Shown: positions 23,940 through 36,159 of the stretch, piece by piece
How positions within the stretch are numbered: position 1 is the first letter of the stretch
Layout: each line of letters opens with the position of its first letter
Source: Bryum argenteum
Lineage: Eukaryota; Streptophyta; Bryopsida; Bryales; Bryaceae
Assembly (NCBI GenBank): GCA_037043015.1
Contig: CM073330.1
Span: 10,930,512-10,994,511 of the forward strand
Direction of reading: 5' to 3'
Length of the DNA stretch: 64,000 nt
Translations under genes and position numbers: made by a program
Notes under the pieces: model-generated
The model's database searches: none
Seen by the model: the letters and a program-made list of their open reading frames with translations, nothing else
Told to the model about the DNA's origin: nothing

Positions 23940-24750
23940 AGCTTCATGTGAGTGTAGTAATTTGACCACACAAAGAGGGTGGAAGAAGTGCTTCCACTTC
24001 GTGGTATCGCATTTGAAGACCTGTGCCAATCACAAATTCACAATGTAAGTGAAACTTTGCTTTCCTAGATCATAGTAAGTAGCAATCTATACGATTTCAG
24101 TATGTCAAGCGTACATTTTGCAACGGAGACTACGGATCAGAGATCCCGAGCTTACCCACATGCAAAGCACTAGTGCTGAATAACTTCACAATTTGGGCAG
24201 AGCCAGTACTTAATCTGCAAGGAACACAACGTCGAGTCAAAATCGTTGTCAGTAAGACTATGCCCTGTTAAAGAAGATTCTCATATCAAAACACTCCTCG
24301 ATCATGAGTATCAAGCGAAGATCCTCTCGTCAACACTATTCCGTGTGCAATTTCTTCCCTTCACATGTTCATGACCGTTGAATCCATAAAACTCTTGGAC
24401 AAAAAAAAAAAAGAGAAATCATTGGCTTACCTCGGAAGCTGCTCGTGAAAGGTTAAGAGAATTGCAATTCCTATGCGACCCAGAAGCAGGTGTAGGGTGA
24501 AACGATCTCACAGAGTAAACACAGTATAGAATAATCACAATAAGAAAAGTTGTTTGTGTGAATACTCATGTGACTGTGCAAATAAGACCAGTGAATGGAA
24601 GTGTGCATTCTTTCAAAGTCTTTAACGTGAAAGGGAAAGCTCACATACCACAAGAGATCATCATTGCCATTTACACTATCGTCGCAAAATGCGCACACAT
24701 CAGGCTCATCCACCTAATTCGCCGAAAACATTTCTCCGTGTATCACCTGT
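23940..24750. other. Stretch without supported genes
   Basis: No family resemblance in any frame. An A run lies near 24402. Confidence 0.3.
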
Positions 24751-24855
24751 CGCATTCCCTTCTCCCGCATTCCCTTCTCCAGCATTCCCTTTTCCTGCAT
24801 TTCCTTTTCCCGCATTCGCTTCTCTCAAATCCCCTTCATTCGCATTCCCTTTTCT
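24751..24855 (+). repeat. Minisatellite with 15-bp unit
   Basis: About seven imperfect copies of CGCATTCCCTTCTCC in a row, degrading to the right. Frames read through it only give a low-complexity HSLLPHS-type peptide. Confidence 0.8.
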
Positions 24856-25607
24856 TTCGAGCGCGACTAGCAAATTGCAGGAATTGAAATGAGTCATTTT
24901 AATGGTACATGTCATCCCGAGAGAACTCGTTATGAGGACTTGCTGATTACAGTTCGACCTTTTCACTATCTTTAAACATTTAGTTTTCAAAAAAGCCCCA
25001 ATGAATACCTCTACACTATGTTATGAAGCATATGAGCTTGTTTATCGACCAATTCTCACTTAGCGATGTAGATGGTGAGTCCCAGAAACATCAACTGGTG
25101 TGTCCAATGCCTGAGTAACCGAGTCGCATGTCGGATGCAATCCCACTCGAAGCCGGAGTAGCCTCTCTTACAGCCTTTAGCTGGAAGCCCGTTTAGTTCG
25201 GGACGTGTGGAGTACACTCGCCCCTTTAAACTCTTCGTCTTCATTATCTTCAGGGCATCTCGGTTCACTTTCTACCAGTGGGATGACTGGAGCAGTCGGA
25301 GCCTCCGACCTGTAGACGTCGTTGACATCGCTTAACCGGGGTTCCTCGTCGTTGACATCGCTTAACCAGGGTTCCTCTGGTCGGATGAGTGGAGCAGTTG
25401 GATTCTGGTACACTTCGTTGACGTTGCCGGACTTCTCTGGAAGTGAAGCGATTCGAGTTCTGTTAACGTCGTTGGGACTGCTCAACAGGGGTGCTATTGA
25501 GGAATGAGAGAAGCACTTGGACTTCGGATGACTTCGTTGACACAGCTCAACCAGGGTCCTTCGGTGGCAGGACATTCTTTGTACCACCATGTTCCTGGAG
25601 CGTTTGT

Positions 25608-26138
25608 TCACTCGTTCAGGAGCAGGGAGATTTGGAGCAGGGAGATTTGGAGAGGGACCTCAAGAGCAATTTTACTGTAGATCACTTGCAGAGTTTCAAA
25701 CTGCACGCACGTCATTAGTCTGTGAGACAAGGTGTGAAGTGTGAATCAACTGTGCATCTTAAATATTTTTTCAAGTGCTAAGTTATTAAGCGTTCAAAGA
25801 GAACTGAAATGAAAATGTTGGAAACCATTTGAATGTGGTACACCTGAACTCTATCACGTATCTCAAGGTCCCTTCGTTCTGTGTTAGGACGACTCAAACC
25901 TGGGAAGTATTTTGCCTGAATCTGTAACCAACATCAAAATTTTCAAATATCGGAATATATAACAACGATATCCGAGGAACCTCAATCAAATCAATTCCGT
26001 GAATGAGTCAATATTTCAGAAAGGCATGAAACAGATAATGTGAAACTCACAGATGTGAACGGTCACTTACACGAGATTGTTGCAGAGTATCGACTAACGA
26101 CTTCTTCAAATCTTCTAGGGTCGGGTTTACCACGAAAC
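25608..26138 (-). CDS. Three consecutive exons of an unrecognised gene
   Basis: Function unknown. On the minus strand, 26138-26071 encodes a piece with NPTLEDLKKSLVDTLQQSR and ends at a donor (CGT/GTAAGT). 25915-25844 follows an acceptor (ATTCAG) and encodes 24 residues including KYFPGLSRPNTERRDLEIR, ending CAG/GTGTAC. 25700-25608 follows GTGCAG and encodes FETLQVIYSKIALEV, then a duplicated LQISL, and a stop. Phases agree at both internal junctions, which would be unlikely by chance. A second frame (25611-25177), rich in repeats of the type EPRLSDVNDVY, overlaps the end and could be an alternative last exon. Upstream exons were not traced; pieces at 27.4-28.9 kb may belong to the same gene. 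Confidence 0.4.
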
Positions 26139-26255
26139 CTCACTCAATCACAACGCATTCAAGATCTCATAACATCTGAGACGCATCTGTTATTCGCATG
26201 TGTTCACGGAACTTGAAGTGTGAAGAAAACATGAGAGGATATTGTTTCTAGCTTC

Positions 26256-26546
26256 CCTACTACAATTTGACGGGGTTTGCAACGTCTTCTTCTTGAATGT
26301 TCCTCAAGTTTAGCAACGTTTTGGGACTTAGTTGAGCAACGTTCTCAAGAAAATAAGCAATGTTATCGAATCATCAATCATGTGAATCATCAAGCAACGT
26401 TACTAATATTGTTACTTATATTTTCATAGAGAATGTTGCTTATTTTCTTCGAAATGGTGCTGAAGCACTTAATCCCAAAACGTTGCATCTAAGCTTAAGC
26501 AACTTTGGAGGAAAAACGTTGCAAACCGGCCTCTTTTCAAATAGAG
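26256..26546. mobile_element. CACTA-related MITE, copy 3
   Basis: It starts near CCTACTACAATTTGACGG and ends near CTCTTTTCAAATAGAG. The interior has AGCAACGTTTTGGGACTT and TTGCTTATTTTCTTC, as in the other copies. The ends are worn. Confidence 0.6.
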
Positions 26547-27017
26547 CTTATCGATGGAACGAAGACTAACCTCATTCATCACGAATATATCACCACACAT
26601 CAGCTTTGGATGCATGTGGTGTGCGCTTCGCGATAGCCATGAAATATACTGCCACCATGTTGGATACCATGGTTTCGGATTCCTTTTTTGTCTCTAATCA
26701 GTGGATTTTGAAACTCCATTTTTAAAACAAAGACAAAATTGTAATAAGCTTAATATTAAGCTTAAAATTAGGAATTGAGAAAACAATGTTAAGCATTTGT
26801 ACCACTCATTATGTTTGGCCGGAACGGAGCATCAACGTGGGGGCTTTTCCTCAAGACCAACGTCGTATGTTCCAAGAGTCAACTCTGAACGCTTTCTTCC
26901 TGTATTTGGTTCCTATCATTTGATGATGTAGACACCATCAGGCGATGTGATTCCAAAGTTCTCCCGAACTTTCAACAATTTTTGTGTAGTAATTTAGGAT
27001 ACAACTAAATGAACTAA

Positions 27018-27309
27018 TACTACATTGAGGGGTTTTACAATTTAAGGGGTTTGCAACGCTTTTTATCAAACGTTGCTGAGGTTTAACAACGTTATGAAAC
27101 TTGTTTGAGCAACGTTATGAAAAAAGTAAGCAACGTGATCGGATCACCAAACATTGTTAATTTTGATTTAATTGGAAAAGTTGCTTATTTTCTTGAGAAT
27201 GTTGTTCTAAGAAGTTCCACAACGTTGACTTTTTAACTTGAGCAACTTTACACAAATTTTCACAACGTTTATAACATTGCAAACCCCCCTTTTTTCTTTT
27301 CTCGAAGTG
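27018..27309. mobile_element. CACTA-related MITE, copy 4
   Basis: It runs from ATACTACATTGAGGGG to CTTTTCTCGAAGTG. Interior phrases GGGTTTGCAACGC, CAACGTTATGAAACTTG and GTTGCTTATTTTCTTG match the other members. Confidence 0.6.
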
Positions 27310-27404
27310 ATCGATAAATACGGAGAATGCGAATAGAACCTTCCCAAACCCCTTTCTAGAACAACGAATATACTATAATTTATAGAGAATGCGAACAAAA
27401 CCGT

Positions 27405-28900
27405 CATGTGTGAAGAGATAGCTCTCTCTGAAACTTTCAAAGCGGGCTCTGGCAGCACGGCAATGCTCCTCCACCGACCTTTCACGCAACAAGTACACGC
27501 TATCCGACCCGATCACTGCAGCAGCTCACTAAACCTGTCACACACCCACACACATAATCAGAAATTCTGCTTTTCAAAGCTCTGTACATACGATTCGGAT
27601 GTATTTCATACCATTAAAGCATTATCGTTGTGCTGTCGGAAACCTTTTTCAGGCCAGACCACTACACCGATCTCATAGTCAATCACAACAATACACAGAA
27701 CACCACTTTGAGGAGCAATTAATGATACAACAACAAATTTAACAACAAATTTGAGGAAAGGGATTAGAACCTTGTGAACAGATAGCTCTGTCTCGAACCC
27801 TCCAAGCGTACTCTGGAAGCGGCAACAGGGCAATGCTTTTGCACATACCCCACGCATCACGTACAGATTATCCCACCCGATCACAGCACCAGATCACCAG
27901 ACCTGTCACAAACCCACACACACTCCTAGCATCTCCAATTCCAATGCACTACTTCGGCTCTTCCCCAGGCGCACACCACGCTCGAGTGCGAACCGAGAGC
28001 TACAAAAAAGCACTCCGTCGTAGAGCTGCTTGGGCCAGCGCAACCCTCACGCATCGTGATCATTGCCGACTACACAAGACCCCTAGATCCAGTTGCGCTC
28101 CTGCTCGCCGTCAATCACTCCGACTCTAAATGGGACATAAACACAAAATGGGGCTTCTGCCCTGGCGCCCACGCACAACACATCTGCCGCACTGATGATT
28201 CAGCCGAAGCAAGCATCGTCGTCTGAGGCCACGGGGGCAAACAAAGTCAGAACGGGGTCCTACAACAAATAATCCGTGTGACAGAAATTGCTAAGGGTAG
28301 AGGATGGTGGCTCACGATTCTACAGGCTTGCGTGTGTGAGGAGAGACGAGACTAAAAAGAGACCCACGACGATGCTGTAAGTTGGACATGTGAAAGCAAG
28401 AAAGGGCATATAGTGGGTTGGAGCTTCGGCCTCCCTCCATGCGTGGTCTGGTCTTGCACGCTCAATACACAGCTGTTGCGGCCCTCATTCGCTGGTGCTG
28501 GTTCTGTTGTGGGGCTGCAACCCCAATCCCTTCCACCCTTGCCCACAGGGCTCGTTGTCCCTGCCTTGCCTCACTCCCTTCCCTCACTTCCTTCCTCACG
28601 GTTCTACAATCTACACTCCCTCTTCTGCTGTTGTTGCTTGCGCGGGCCTCGCCCCCTTGCTCTGAAGCTACCAAGGCATGTTTGGATGGGGAGATTCTCG
28701 CCCACCAATTTCTTTAGACATATCGCCCCTCTCATTCATTGCAACTTATTTGAATCACCAAACCCGCACACGATTCGGATCCAATTCGATACCAAGCATG
28801 ATCCTGGAATGCTGTCCGGAACCTTTTTCAGGCCGTACGGTTATACCGATCTCCTAGTCAATCACAATACCGTCCTCAGAAGATCTTACACCATCCTCCT
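27405..28900 (-). repeat. Diverged local duplications of exon-like units
   Basis: Two kinds of unit recur. Unit A (27405-27530 and 27775-27890) reads on the minus strand into a frame with SVEEHCRAARARFESF, preceded by a splice-acceptor-like CTGCTGCAG. Unit B (27625-27720 and 28770-28895) reads CIVVIDYEIGVVVWPEKGF in the first copy and a closely related but interrupted frame in the second. The pattern suggests tandem duplication of a coding segment followed by decay of one copy. Identity unknown. Confidence 0.4.
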
Positions 28901-28909
28901 GGATTCTAG

Positions 28910-29260
28910 CGGATCACAAATTCGTACCTCTTCACCCCTCCACCAACACAAACGCGATGCCAGCAACTCTGCAGAAGCAGAAGATTGCTTCGGCCTCCAA
29001 GAGGAGCACCTCGCGGCCACAATCTCTCACCACGGCCACGCACACAGCCCGTGATGTTTCGGACACCAGAATCGCTTCTTGCCGCCGCCCAAGAAGCGCT
29101 CCTGAATCGATGATGCTCCTGAATCCTAGCTAGCGGCAGATTCACTCTACGCACAGAACCGCAATTCTCCCAATCGAACTCCTCTACGAGCAAACCCTAG
29201 CGGTATCATATGGTATCAGAACAAACCCTCGCGGTATCATATGGTACCAGAACCTGAAGG
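28910..29260 (-). other. GC-rich block with repeated GGTATCATATGGTA motif
   Basis: A minus-strand frame (29193-28906) is open for 95 codons with no family resemblance; it could be a first exon of the gene to its left. Just upstream, GCGGTATCATATGGTA occurs twice with 30-bp spacing (29198-29252). Confidence 0.25.
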
Positions 29261-31438
29261 AAGGGGTGTGGGTGTGGGATAGACCTTTTCAAGACGTTTC
29301 AGGAAAGCCTTCTTGCATAATCAGACTTTCTACAAACTAAAGTGTCTCGTCCTCGCCATCTCATTAGCACCAAAGTCAGAAATGGATACGATCATGTACA
29401 TACTAATTCACATCTCCCTAAGTATATATTATGGCAAATAGTTTATTTGTTTATGACATTATGATATTGGGGACCGCACGTTGGAATTGGATCGTATGAA
29501 GTGTGGTTGGAAGCCGACATTTACGTAGAGGTGTACGGGGTACGCAACAATTGGATCGTGAATCAGGTCGACAGATTCCAAGGTATTGAATGTCAAAGTA
29601 TCGGTCTATAAATATTGGAAATTATTTGTATGAGCATGGAAATGCCGCGTCGGCATACGAGTTGCCTATGGGGCAAAACAACCATTTAAGGTGGGCCTGA
29701 TGGTGCCAAGTAGGCTTCTTGTACAACTCATTGTGCCAAGCTTAGAGTCAACATTTGGATCAAGGAATACAATGTTAAGCCGCTAAGTCTGGGAGCTAAT
29801 TTTTACAAAGGAATAAATGTTAGTATCAAGTTTAGCCACAAACTATTGATGGCGTAAAGTCAACTTTCACCTTTTCCAATTAAAAGTAAAGTCAATCACA
29901 TTCTCCACCGAAGAAAAGATAAAGTGCATTCCGCATTGCTACATGTTTGATGCATTAGTACAAGTAGAGACTTGCAACAAGCCGTTAAAGTAAAGTACTT
30001 ATTTCTATACAGTCATTTGCACTTATATTTAACCATACAATACAATTTCTTATAGAAAGTGTCATTGTTGAAAATAGACCTAGTACCACTAAAATTAGAC
30101 TCTTATTGGAATTCTTCCAAAAAATATAAAGTTCCTCAAAAATCAATCAAATTGACCAGTTTCTTATTTCGGGTTAGGGTCCCATTGTGCCAAACAATTG
30201 TAGCAAGTGGCTCCAATCGCTAAATGTACTTGCGTATTTGCTTCGATTGATCTTACCTTTACTAATTGAGTTAGTGTATACAACATCATCACATCAAAAA
30301 ATATAGACAGTTCGCGGGGTGTGTGAGAGAAGTGAGCCCATGTGTGCCCGTGTTCAATCGGATTGCAAGAATTAATGAAATGTTGGTGTCAAGGCCTACC
30401 TCAACCACCTCATTTGTCCAGCAAAGTGCATTAGTACACTCTTGCAAGGCACCAAATGCATGTATGTTATATTATACGGTACATCATAATCCAAAAAGGT
30501 GCATAGGATTCAACTAGAAGGAATATCATAGGCTTTTCCATGAGTTACGTAAATATAGCTCTACATTCAACGTTTCTTCATGTTTGAGATAAAAGTTGCA
30601 TCACTATTTGCTATTTCAATATCAAAGGAATTTTCCTCTTGTTAGTGGAGATTCAAAATTTCAAAATTTTCAAATTAATTTTCTTAGTAAATATAGCAAT
30701 ACTATTTTAATTTGGTGCTTGATTATCAAGAATACTCCTTTGTGATAATATATCAAAAAGTTATGATATTTCATGTCTTAATTTCTTGTCGCTTTTGTGC
30801 TCTTACTTTGGATGTTAAAGGTTACTCTTTAACTAAGGTGATACATTGGTTTATTCAAAAGTGTGGCACCTTAGCATTCTTTTACCTTTTCATGTGGCTC
30901 TAAATTTTAAGAAATTTTATTAAATATTTTCTTTACTGGGGACATCATATCTCTCTTGTTGACTTTTTGAAATTAGAATATGGTTAGCATTATTTCTTCA
31001 TAGAGTACATTATGGAGAATCAAATCTTGAAGGATCATCATAGAAGTGGTAAGAAAAACTTCAAAGAGTTTACTTAAGATAGCTTCCCTTGAGCACAACA
31101 ATACTTTGGTTACGTTTTGGCAACATGACAAATTTAACTACTTCTGGATTGAATTGGAAGCAGTCTAGAAGTAAGGCAACGGGGGATCCCCAATACTCAT
31201 GTGAGTAAGATACAGTGTGAACACGAAAGTGTAAATTGGGGGATCCATGGAGAATATAAAGATACTCACATCCCCCAATGTAAAAATTCAATTGGTGTAA
31301 TGATCATTCCACAAAATTTTAATATCCAAAATTTGCTTCAGTCCATAATTCGTGAATGAGTCCCGATTGAGTTAAATGGGGCATCAACCCAATAAAAAAG
31401 AAATATTGTGATATTTGAACGACCTTCAATTTTACTCA
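29260..31438. other. AT-rich stretch without recognisable genes
   Basis: No frame longer than about 75 codons and none with family resemblance. No repeat shared with the rest of the window was noticed. Confidence 0.35.
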
Positions 31439-32625
31439 TTAACCCCTAACTTTCCTTTAAACCCAAAACGGGTTTTAGCTGTTTTGGGCAGCGTAAGTGA
31501 AGTAGTAAAAATTGATATTTTTTGCTAATTTTTTTATCGGAGGTGGGCATTTTCATGATGAAGATGTTGTAAAAATCTTGGTGTATAATTTTCATTTTCA
31601 CGACTTCTATGATATTATTTTGTTTTGGAGTCCAGAAGGGGCAGGACGGACGGGGCTCTAAGCCAATGGGGGTTGCTGTCAGAAATAGGGCAGTCGTGCA
31701 ATTTGAGAGAAGAAATATGACATGGGCAGGGGGTTAAGAAGGGGGTTATGGCTAACCCATGATCTGCAAATGGGGGTTGCTCACATGCCATGCTAAATGC
31801 TCCCCCCCTAGCACTAATCTCAATGTAATTTCAATGTATTCCGCATAGGTGGCACTATCTACGACTGAATTTTACTTACACATGCTATAAATGTAAGTCA
31901 ACTTTGACCAATTTAGGCCATTGCATTTATAACAACAAGATCTACTTTGATATTTTTATGAATGCATGTAAAGGGTGTAGTGGGGCTAATAAGGGGTCCA
32001 GCTTTGTAAGGCTGCCCCTTTCTTATTTTTCTAATTTTCTTACTATAAATCTTAAAAAATTCATAACAAATTGAGTTTGTAAAATTTTTGAACAAAAGTT
32101 GTGCCCAAAATTTACAATCCTATGAGTGCACCCTCTCATTGTTCACTTTTTCAAAATTCAAAACTCTATAGATACCTCCAAGTTTTTTCATATTTCAACT
32201 CTAATGGGAGATTTTAGACCCTAAGTTGGAAAACATTTTTAGTGAAGGTTCTAAAAGTGGAATTTGTTTCCAAGTTTTTGCATGAGCATGAAGAATCCAT
32301 AAACCTACATGAAAAAAAATGTGACCAAAATGTTTGAGGTAATCATCATCAATTCGCCCTTTGCACCATTGACATTTTGTTTCTCGGGCAATACCCAAAA
32401 AAACATTTGTCGTAACTTTGAACGTTATGATCTCACAAATGCCAAACATCCAACGGTTGAAATTTAAATCAGTTTTTCCAATTAGGGTTTTGTACAAGAT
32501 CTTACGGTTAGAAGTCAAAATAAAGTAAAAAAATCTGACTTGTACCGCCGGGAGTACATAGTGGTAGAAAATGGCAGTTTTGAGGTTTCAAGGTTCCAAA
32601 AACAACAAGGAAATTTAGGGGTTAA
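31439..32625. mobile_element. TTAA-flanked element with CCCCTAA ends (1187 bp)
   Basis: The left edge TTAACCCCTAACTTTCCTT and the right edge AAGGAAATTTAGGGGTTAA are inverse with one mismatch. The interior is non-coding and shares phrases with 49213-49798 (TTTTGGGCAGC, then a GATCTCACAAATG ... CATCCAACGGT segment) and with 38902-39205. It is likely a non-autonomous DNA element. Confidence 0.7.
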
Positions 32626-32639
32626 ATATAGATTTTCAA

Positions 32640-33222
32640 ATATCATTGATAATGAAAATATGAAGGGTTATTTTGCAACCCAATAATAAATGATATATGT
32701 AGGACCTCCGTTTTTACTCGTTATTGTGATTTGCACATAGCATGATAATGAAATTATGAAGGGTCGTTTGGTAACAACCCTATAACTTCGCGTATCTTCC
32801 ATTTTTCCACTCATTGGTATATAAATATGAACAATGTTAAACTTCAACATCTTATACGAGAACCTGACCGCAAAAGTACTTAAGGGCAAAGAGTATAGAA
32901 AGGTAGTGGCAAAGGCAGGGATGGCCAAACATGGTCTGAAAGATTGAGGTCCACACCTCCATTTTCATTCCCTATATATCACCATGAATTTTAGAATATC
33001 ATGATAATGGAGAGTTGCCAAAGGGGTGGTTATTAGCGAAAAGTGACATTTTGGAAATATCTGGATTTCTCATGAAAGATCATGATTCTCAAAATATCAT
33101 GATAATTTTTATCATGAAAATGAAGGGTTGCCAAACGGATAGTCATTGACAAATATTGTTATTTTGCTAATATCTTGAATTTCGGTGCCATTATATTCAG
33201 TGGCTGCCAAACGCACCCTTGA
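32640..33222. repeat. Degenerate repeats of ATCATGATAAT / GGGTTGCCAAACGG
   Basis: Four loosely spaced copies of a phrase combining ATGATAATG with GAAGGGTTGCCAAACGG, ending in GGCTGCCAAACGCACCC at about 33203-33220. That last phrase resembles the ends of many plant MITEs. Boundaries are not clear. Confidence 0.35.
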
Positions 33223-33451
33223 TTTTGGGGAGTGTATGAGTAGATCGTTGATTCTTCAACTTGGAGATTTTTAGGTTAGTAAAGACAAGATAGGAAGATC
33301 ATTTTGGGACAGTCTCACAAATTGATATGAATTTTTGAAGCTTGGCTTACAGAGGTGATTAAAAAATGGTGCTCAAAATTGGCACCCTTAATGTTTACTG
33401 CAAGTTCATGGCATTGTTGAATTGCAAATCTATTATGTATGTGGATGAAGA

Positions 33452-33805
33452 GGCACCACAAGTTTTGGTTTGGTGGTTAGGGCTTAGGCCCTCAATGAGG
33501 AGGTCGTGGGTTCTATCCCTCATGCCGTCGTGGTGCTCACCACTATAGTCCACCCAACTATTGTAGGGGTCCTTGGACCTTGTTGTATGGGTACCTCAAA
33601 GCCCTTTGGGGGATACTATGTCAAGTATCTTCAAGGCACTAGTAACTAGCTAGAATCTAGCGTAGTTAGAGTGTCCACCCTCGAGAGGGGGAAGTAGTAT
33701 TGTTCCAATTTCTCCTTGTCCGGTGGCCATAAGGATATTAGCATTACAAACGGACACTTCATTCACGCCGGCCCCTTAGAAAGGGACCGGAGTTTCTATC
33801 TATCT
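33452..33805 (+). mobile_element. tRNA-derived SINE, copy 2 (full length)
   Basis: Same family as 15582-15932, beginning GGCACCACAAG and with box-like TGGTTTGGTGG and GGGTTCTATCC. Tail TTTCTATCTATCTAT. Target duplication ATGTGGATGAAGA at 33439-33451 and 33806-33818. Confidence 0.85.
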
Positions 33806-34309
33806 ATGTGGATGAAGAATATTGTAACTCCATTATTTGTACTCCTACATTATTCACGTCAACAGAATAAGCAAAAGCAGAAGTAAGAGTGAGTATACAT
33901 TCAAGAATAAATATGGTAATACGATGCTCAAGATGATGAAACTTTTAATGTGGAAAGCACAGCTTAGTGTAGAAAACCTGCTAATAAACTGAGAATCAAA
34001 GTAGAATGAATTGGTGAAGAAGCAGGCCAGGAATGGCCTTTAAATTGTTGAAATTTCAAGGCGTCCTGGTGCTCAATTATAATATCACCTTCCGAGTAAT
34101 AACTGGCCGAGCACTTTGAAAACTCTGGATATCCTATTTCATTTTCAGTATTGAATGTCAAGCCCTCCAATGCTTTTGATGTATGCCTGGACAGTAAGGG
34201 AGCATGCTACTTGTATGGTCAGTGGACATAGAGCATCACATGAAGTACAAAGTAAGTCAGACGTATATATGTGAGAAATTCCGCTAACATGTCGGGAATG
34301 TTCTTCGTA

Positions 34310-35083
34310 CTCTGGTAACGGCATGAATGCATGAGTGATCGAAGAAAATAAACCACTAGTGCAATTTCACTTTTCATAAGTTTTGCAAACTAAGAAGCAG
34401 TAGATTGCACCATCCTTGAATGAACCATGCCCATCATATAAATTGAATGTAAATCCGAATAAGGCATGGAACAATCTACACTATAAGAAAATATCATCCT
34501 AGCACATGTATCTTCAGTTTGATTTTTACCATCTCAAATTCCCTCCTGAAATATATGGCCATTCATACAAACTTTAATTATTTTCACCTGTCACATTAAT
34601 TTAGGTTGTGTTCGTAAAATTGATGGTACATCTCTTTAGATACAATATCTTGCATTTGGATATATAAACCGTACTAGCTTTTGTACTTCAAGAAATCAAT
34701 GTTGTAATACCTTTTGGCATTGAGATACCTCAAATAATTACACTCACAACTTAAACATTTATTTGATAAGTAGGTATAGGAAACATACACATGAAACGAA
34801 TTAGAGAGACATTTAACCACTTACTTATGAGGGCTAACTCATAATCATTACCATGAAGGTTAGCCCCTTATTACTCGTGGTGTCCTCCCTGTAAGAGTAA
34901 CCCTACACTATAAACATAATAACAAAAATAGGTCAAATAAGACACATTATGTAGACCAACTTGTACAAGGACTTCAAGGGGGTTTGTCCTCTCCTAAACA
35001 TTTGGAACCAACCCCCATACGGAATGAAACTCCTTGTGCAAATGGGATCGTAATCAAAAGCCACAAGTGATGATCCTAACAAG
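34310..35083 (-). repeat. Duplicated 3' flank of small-protein gene 2
   Basis: The DNA downstream of the gene (minus orientation) matches 13.6-14.3 kb and 44.4-44.8 kb, for example CACTATAAACATAATAAC near 34906 and CATTATAAACATAATAAC near 44691. It includes the MITE-free site GATTGCACCATCCTTGAA. Confidence 0.6.
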
Positions 35084-35305
35084 TCAAGTGATGGTGGCAT
35101 GGATATGGCACCCTTTGTTGCTTTTTGTGGGCATAGGACCCGAAATGCCCGCCTCCACATCGAATTGTGTACGAGCCCCAAGCAGGGCTGCCGCGGCCAC
35201 GGGGGCTGCCGCGGCAACAGGGACTGGAACGCCAACAGGTTGTGCACCACGAGCGGCAACTACCACAAGCAGCTGCAGTTGGTTTGCTGGATTCGCTTGT
35301 TCCAT
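35084..35305 (-). CDS. Small protein of a three-member family, copy 2 (73 residues)
   Basis: It starts MEQANPANQLQLLVVVAARG, passes through a Pro/Val/Ala middle (PVGVPVPVAAAAPVAAAA), and shares ALLGARTQFDVEAG with copy 1. It ends in GPMPTKSNKGC and IHATIT. The frame stays open upstream for another 68 codons, but that part is not conserved in the other copies, so the ATG at 35305 is preferred. The leader GATTGTGGAAGACGG matches copies 1 and 3. Function unknown. The near-identity of the last 20 or so codons with the other copies, against freely changing middle lengths, suggests selection on the C-terminus. Confidence 0.6.
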   Translation of the reverse strand: MEQANPANQLQLLVVVAARGAQPVGVPVPVAAAAPVAAAALLGARTQFDVEAGISGPMPTKSNKGCHIHATIT

Positions 35306-35742
35306 CGCTACCGACTGAAGGATACTCCGTCTTCCACAATCATAACAACTCACAATATTCAGCTCAACGATTCCACATATTAAGTTCAACACTTCTAGCA
35401 GAATCATACAACACCAGTCCTCGATATGATCACTGAAACTTACAGATAAGATTCCGTATGATACGAAGTAGTAATCACGATCGAACCAGGAAATTTCTCC
35501 AAATTTCAAATTTCACCACAATACTTAGCTAGTTCTCTGTCAATCAATACCTCTCAGCAGACAACCTTAACTTCGAAGACACGATCACCACTGTCAAACA
35601 AAGAGAATTAATAACCAGGATCGATACAAAGTAACCAGCAGAAACAGACTCATGTAAGTAAACGACGGAGGGCAGCAGAGACATACAAAGCAAATGACTG
35701 TCGCCTAGAGCTGGAAACTGTTAAGGTAGTGCACATAGTGGG

Positions 35743-35753
35743 CAATATATAGT
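35743..35753 (-). promoter_or_regulatory. TATA box of small-protein gene 2
   Basis: On the minus strand this reads ACTATATATTG, about 440 bp upstream of the start. The following leader (GTCTCTGCTGCC ... CTGTTTCTGCTGG) is similar to the leader of gene 3 (GTGTCTCCTACC ... CTGTTTCTGCTCG), supporting a common transcription start region. Confidence 0.5.
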
Positions 35754-35883
35754 GGGGTTGTGCACATGGCCATGGGCGGAATCAAATGTTTTATTTACTA
35801 TATAATTCATTGATTACTCCTCATGAGAAGCAGCTCTTTACTATATAATTCATAGTTGACTTATCATGCGCACCGGCTCACCA

Positions 35884-36115
35884 AGATATACTGTAGAAAG
35901 TATTTCGTGCCGAGGAGCCGGGAGGGGGGCTGCAAGATATACAGACTGTACAAAGTACTTCGTGTCGAGGAGCCGGGAGGGGGGCTGCAAGATATACTGT
36001 ACAAAGTACTTCGTGTCGAAGGCCGGGAGGTGGGCTGCAGGAGCTGCCAGGCATCTGGGTAAGGTTCTGATAAGGGTAGCCCCAATGATCAAAGTTGAAG
36101 AGCCGGGAGGGGGGG
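35884..36115. repeat. Tandem repeats of about 55-60 bp upstream of gene 2
   Basis: Units combine AAGATATACTGTACAAAGTA, CTTCGTG-CGA and GAGCCGGGAGGGGGGCTGC. Three near-complete copies run from 35884 to 36040, and a partial one (GAGCCGGGAGGGGGGGCTGC) lies near 36100. The array lies about 130 bp upstream of the TATA box of gene 2. Confidence 0.8.
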
Positions 36116-36159
36116 CTGCTGCATGATTTGCCGCTGCCACCTTGTAGATACAAAACAAA

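Noticed and set aside
24558-24990. Frames across the 15-bp minisatellite
   Set aside because: The peptide repeats (HSLLPHS, GNAGKGNAG) come from the DNA repeat itself.
28413-29054. 213-codon plus-strand frame
   Set aside because: Low-complexity Pro/Leu/Ser text in a GC-rich patch, overlapping competing frames on both strands. No domain seen.
29198-29252. Primer-site-like TGGTATCAGAAC near 29211
   Set aside because: It resembles a tRNA-Met primer site, but no LTR end or gag follows and the phrase is part of a local duplication.
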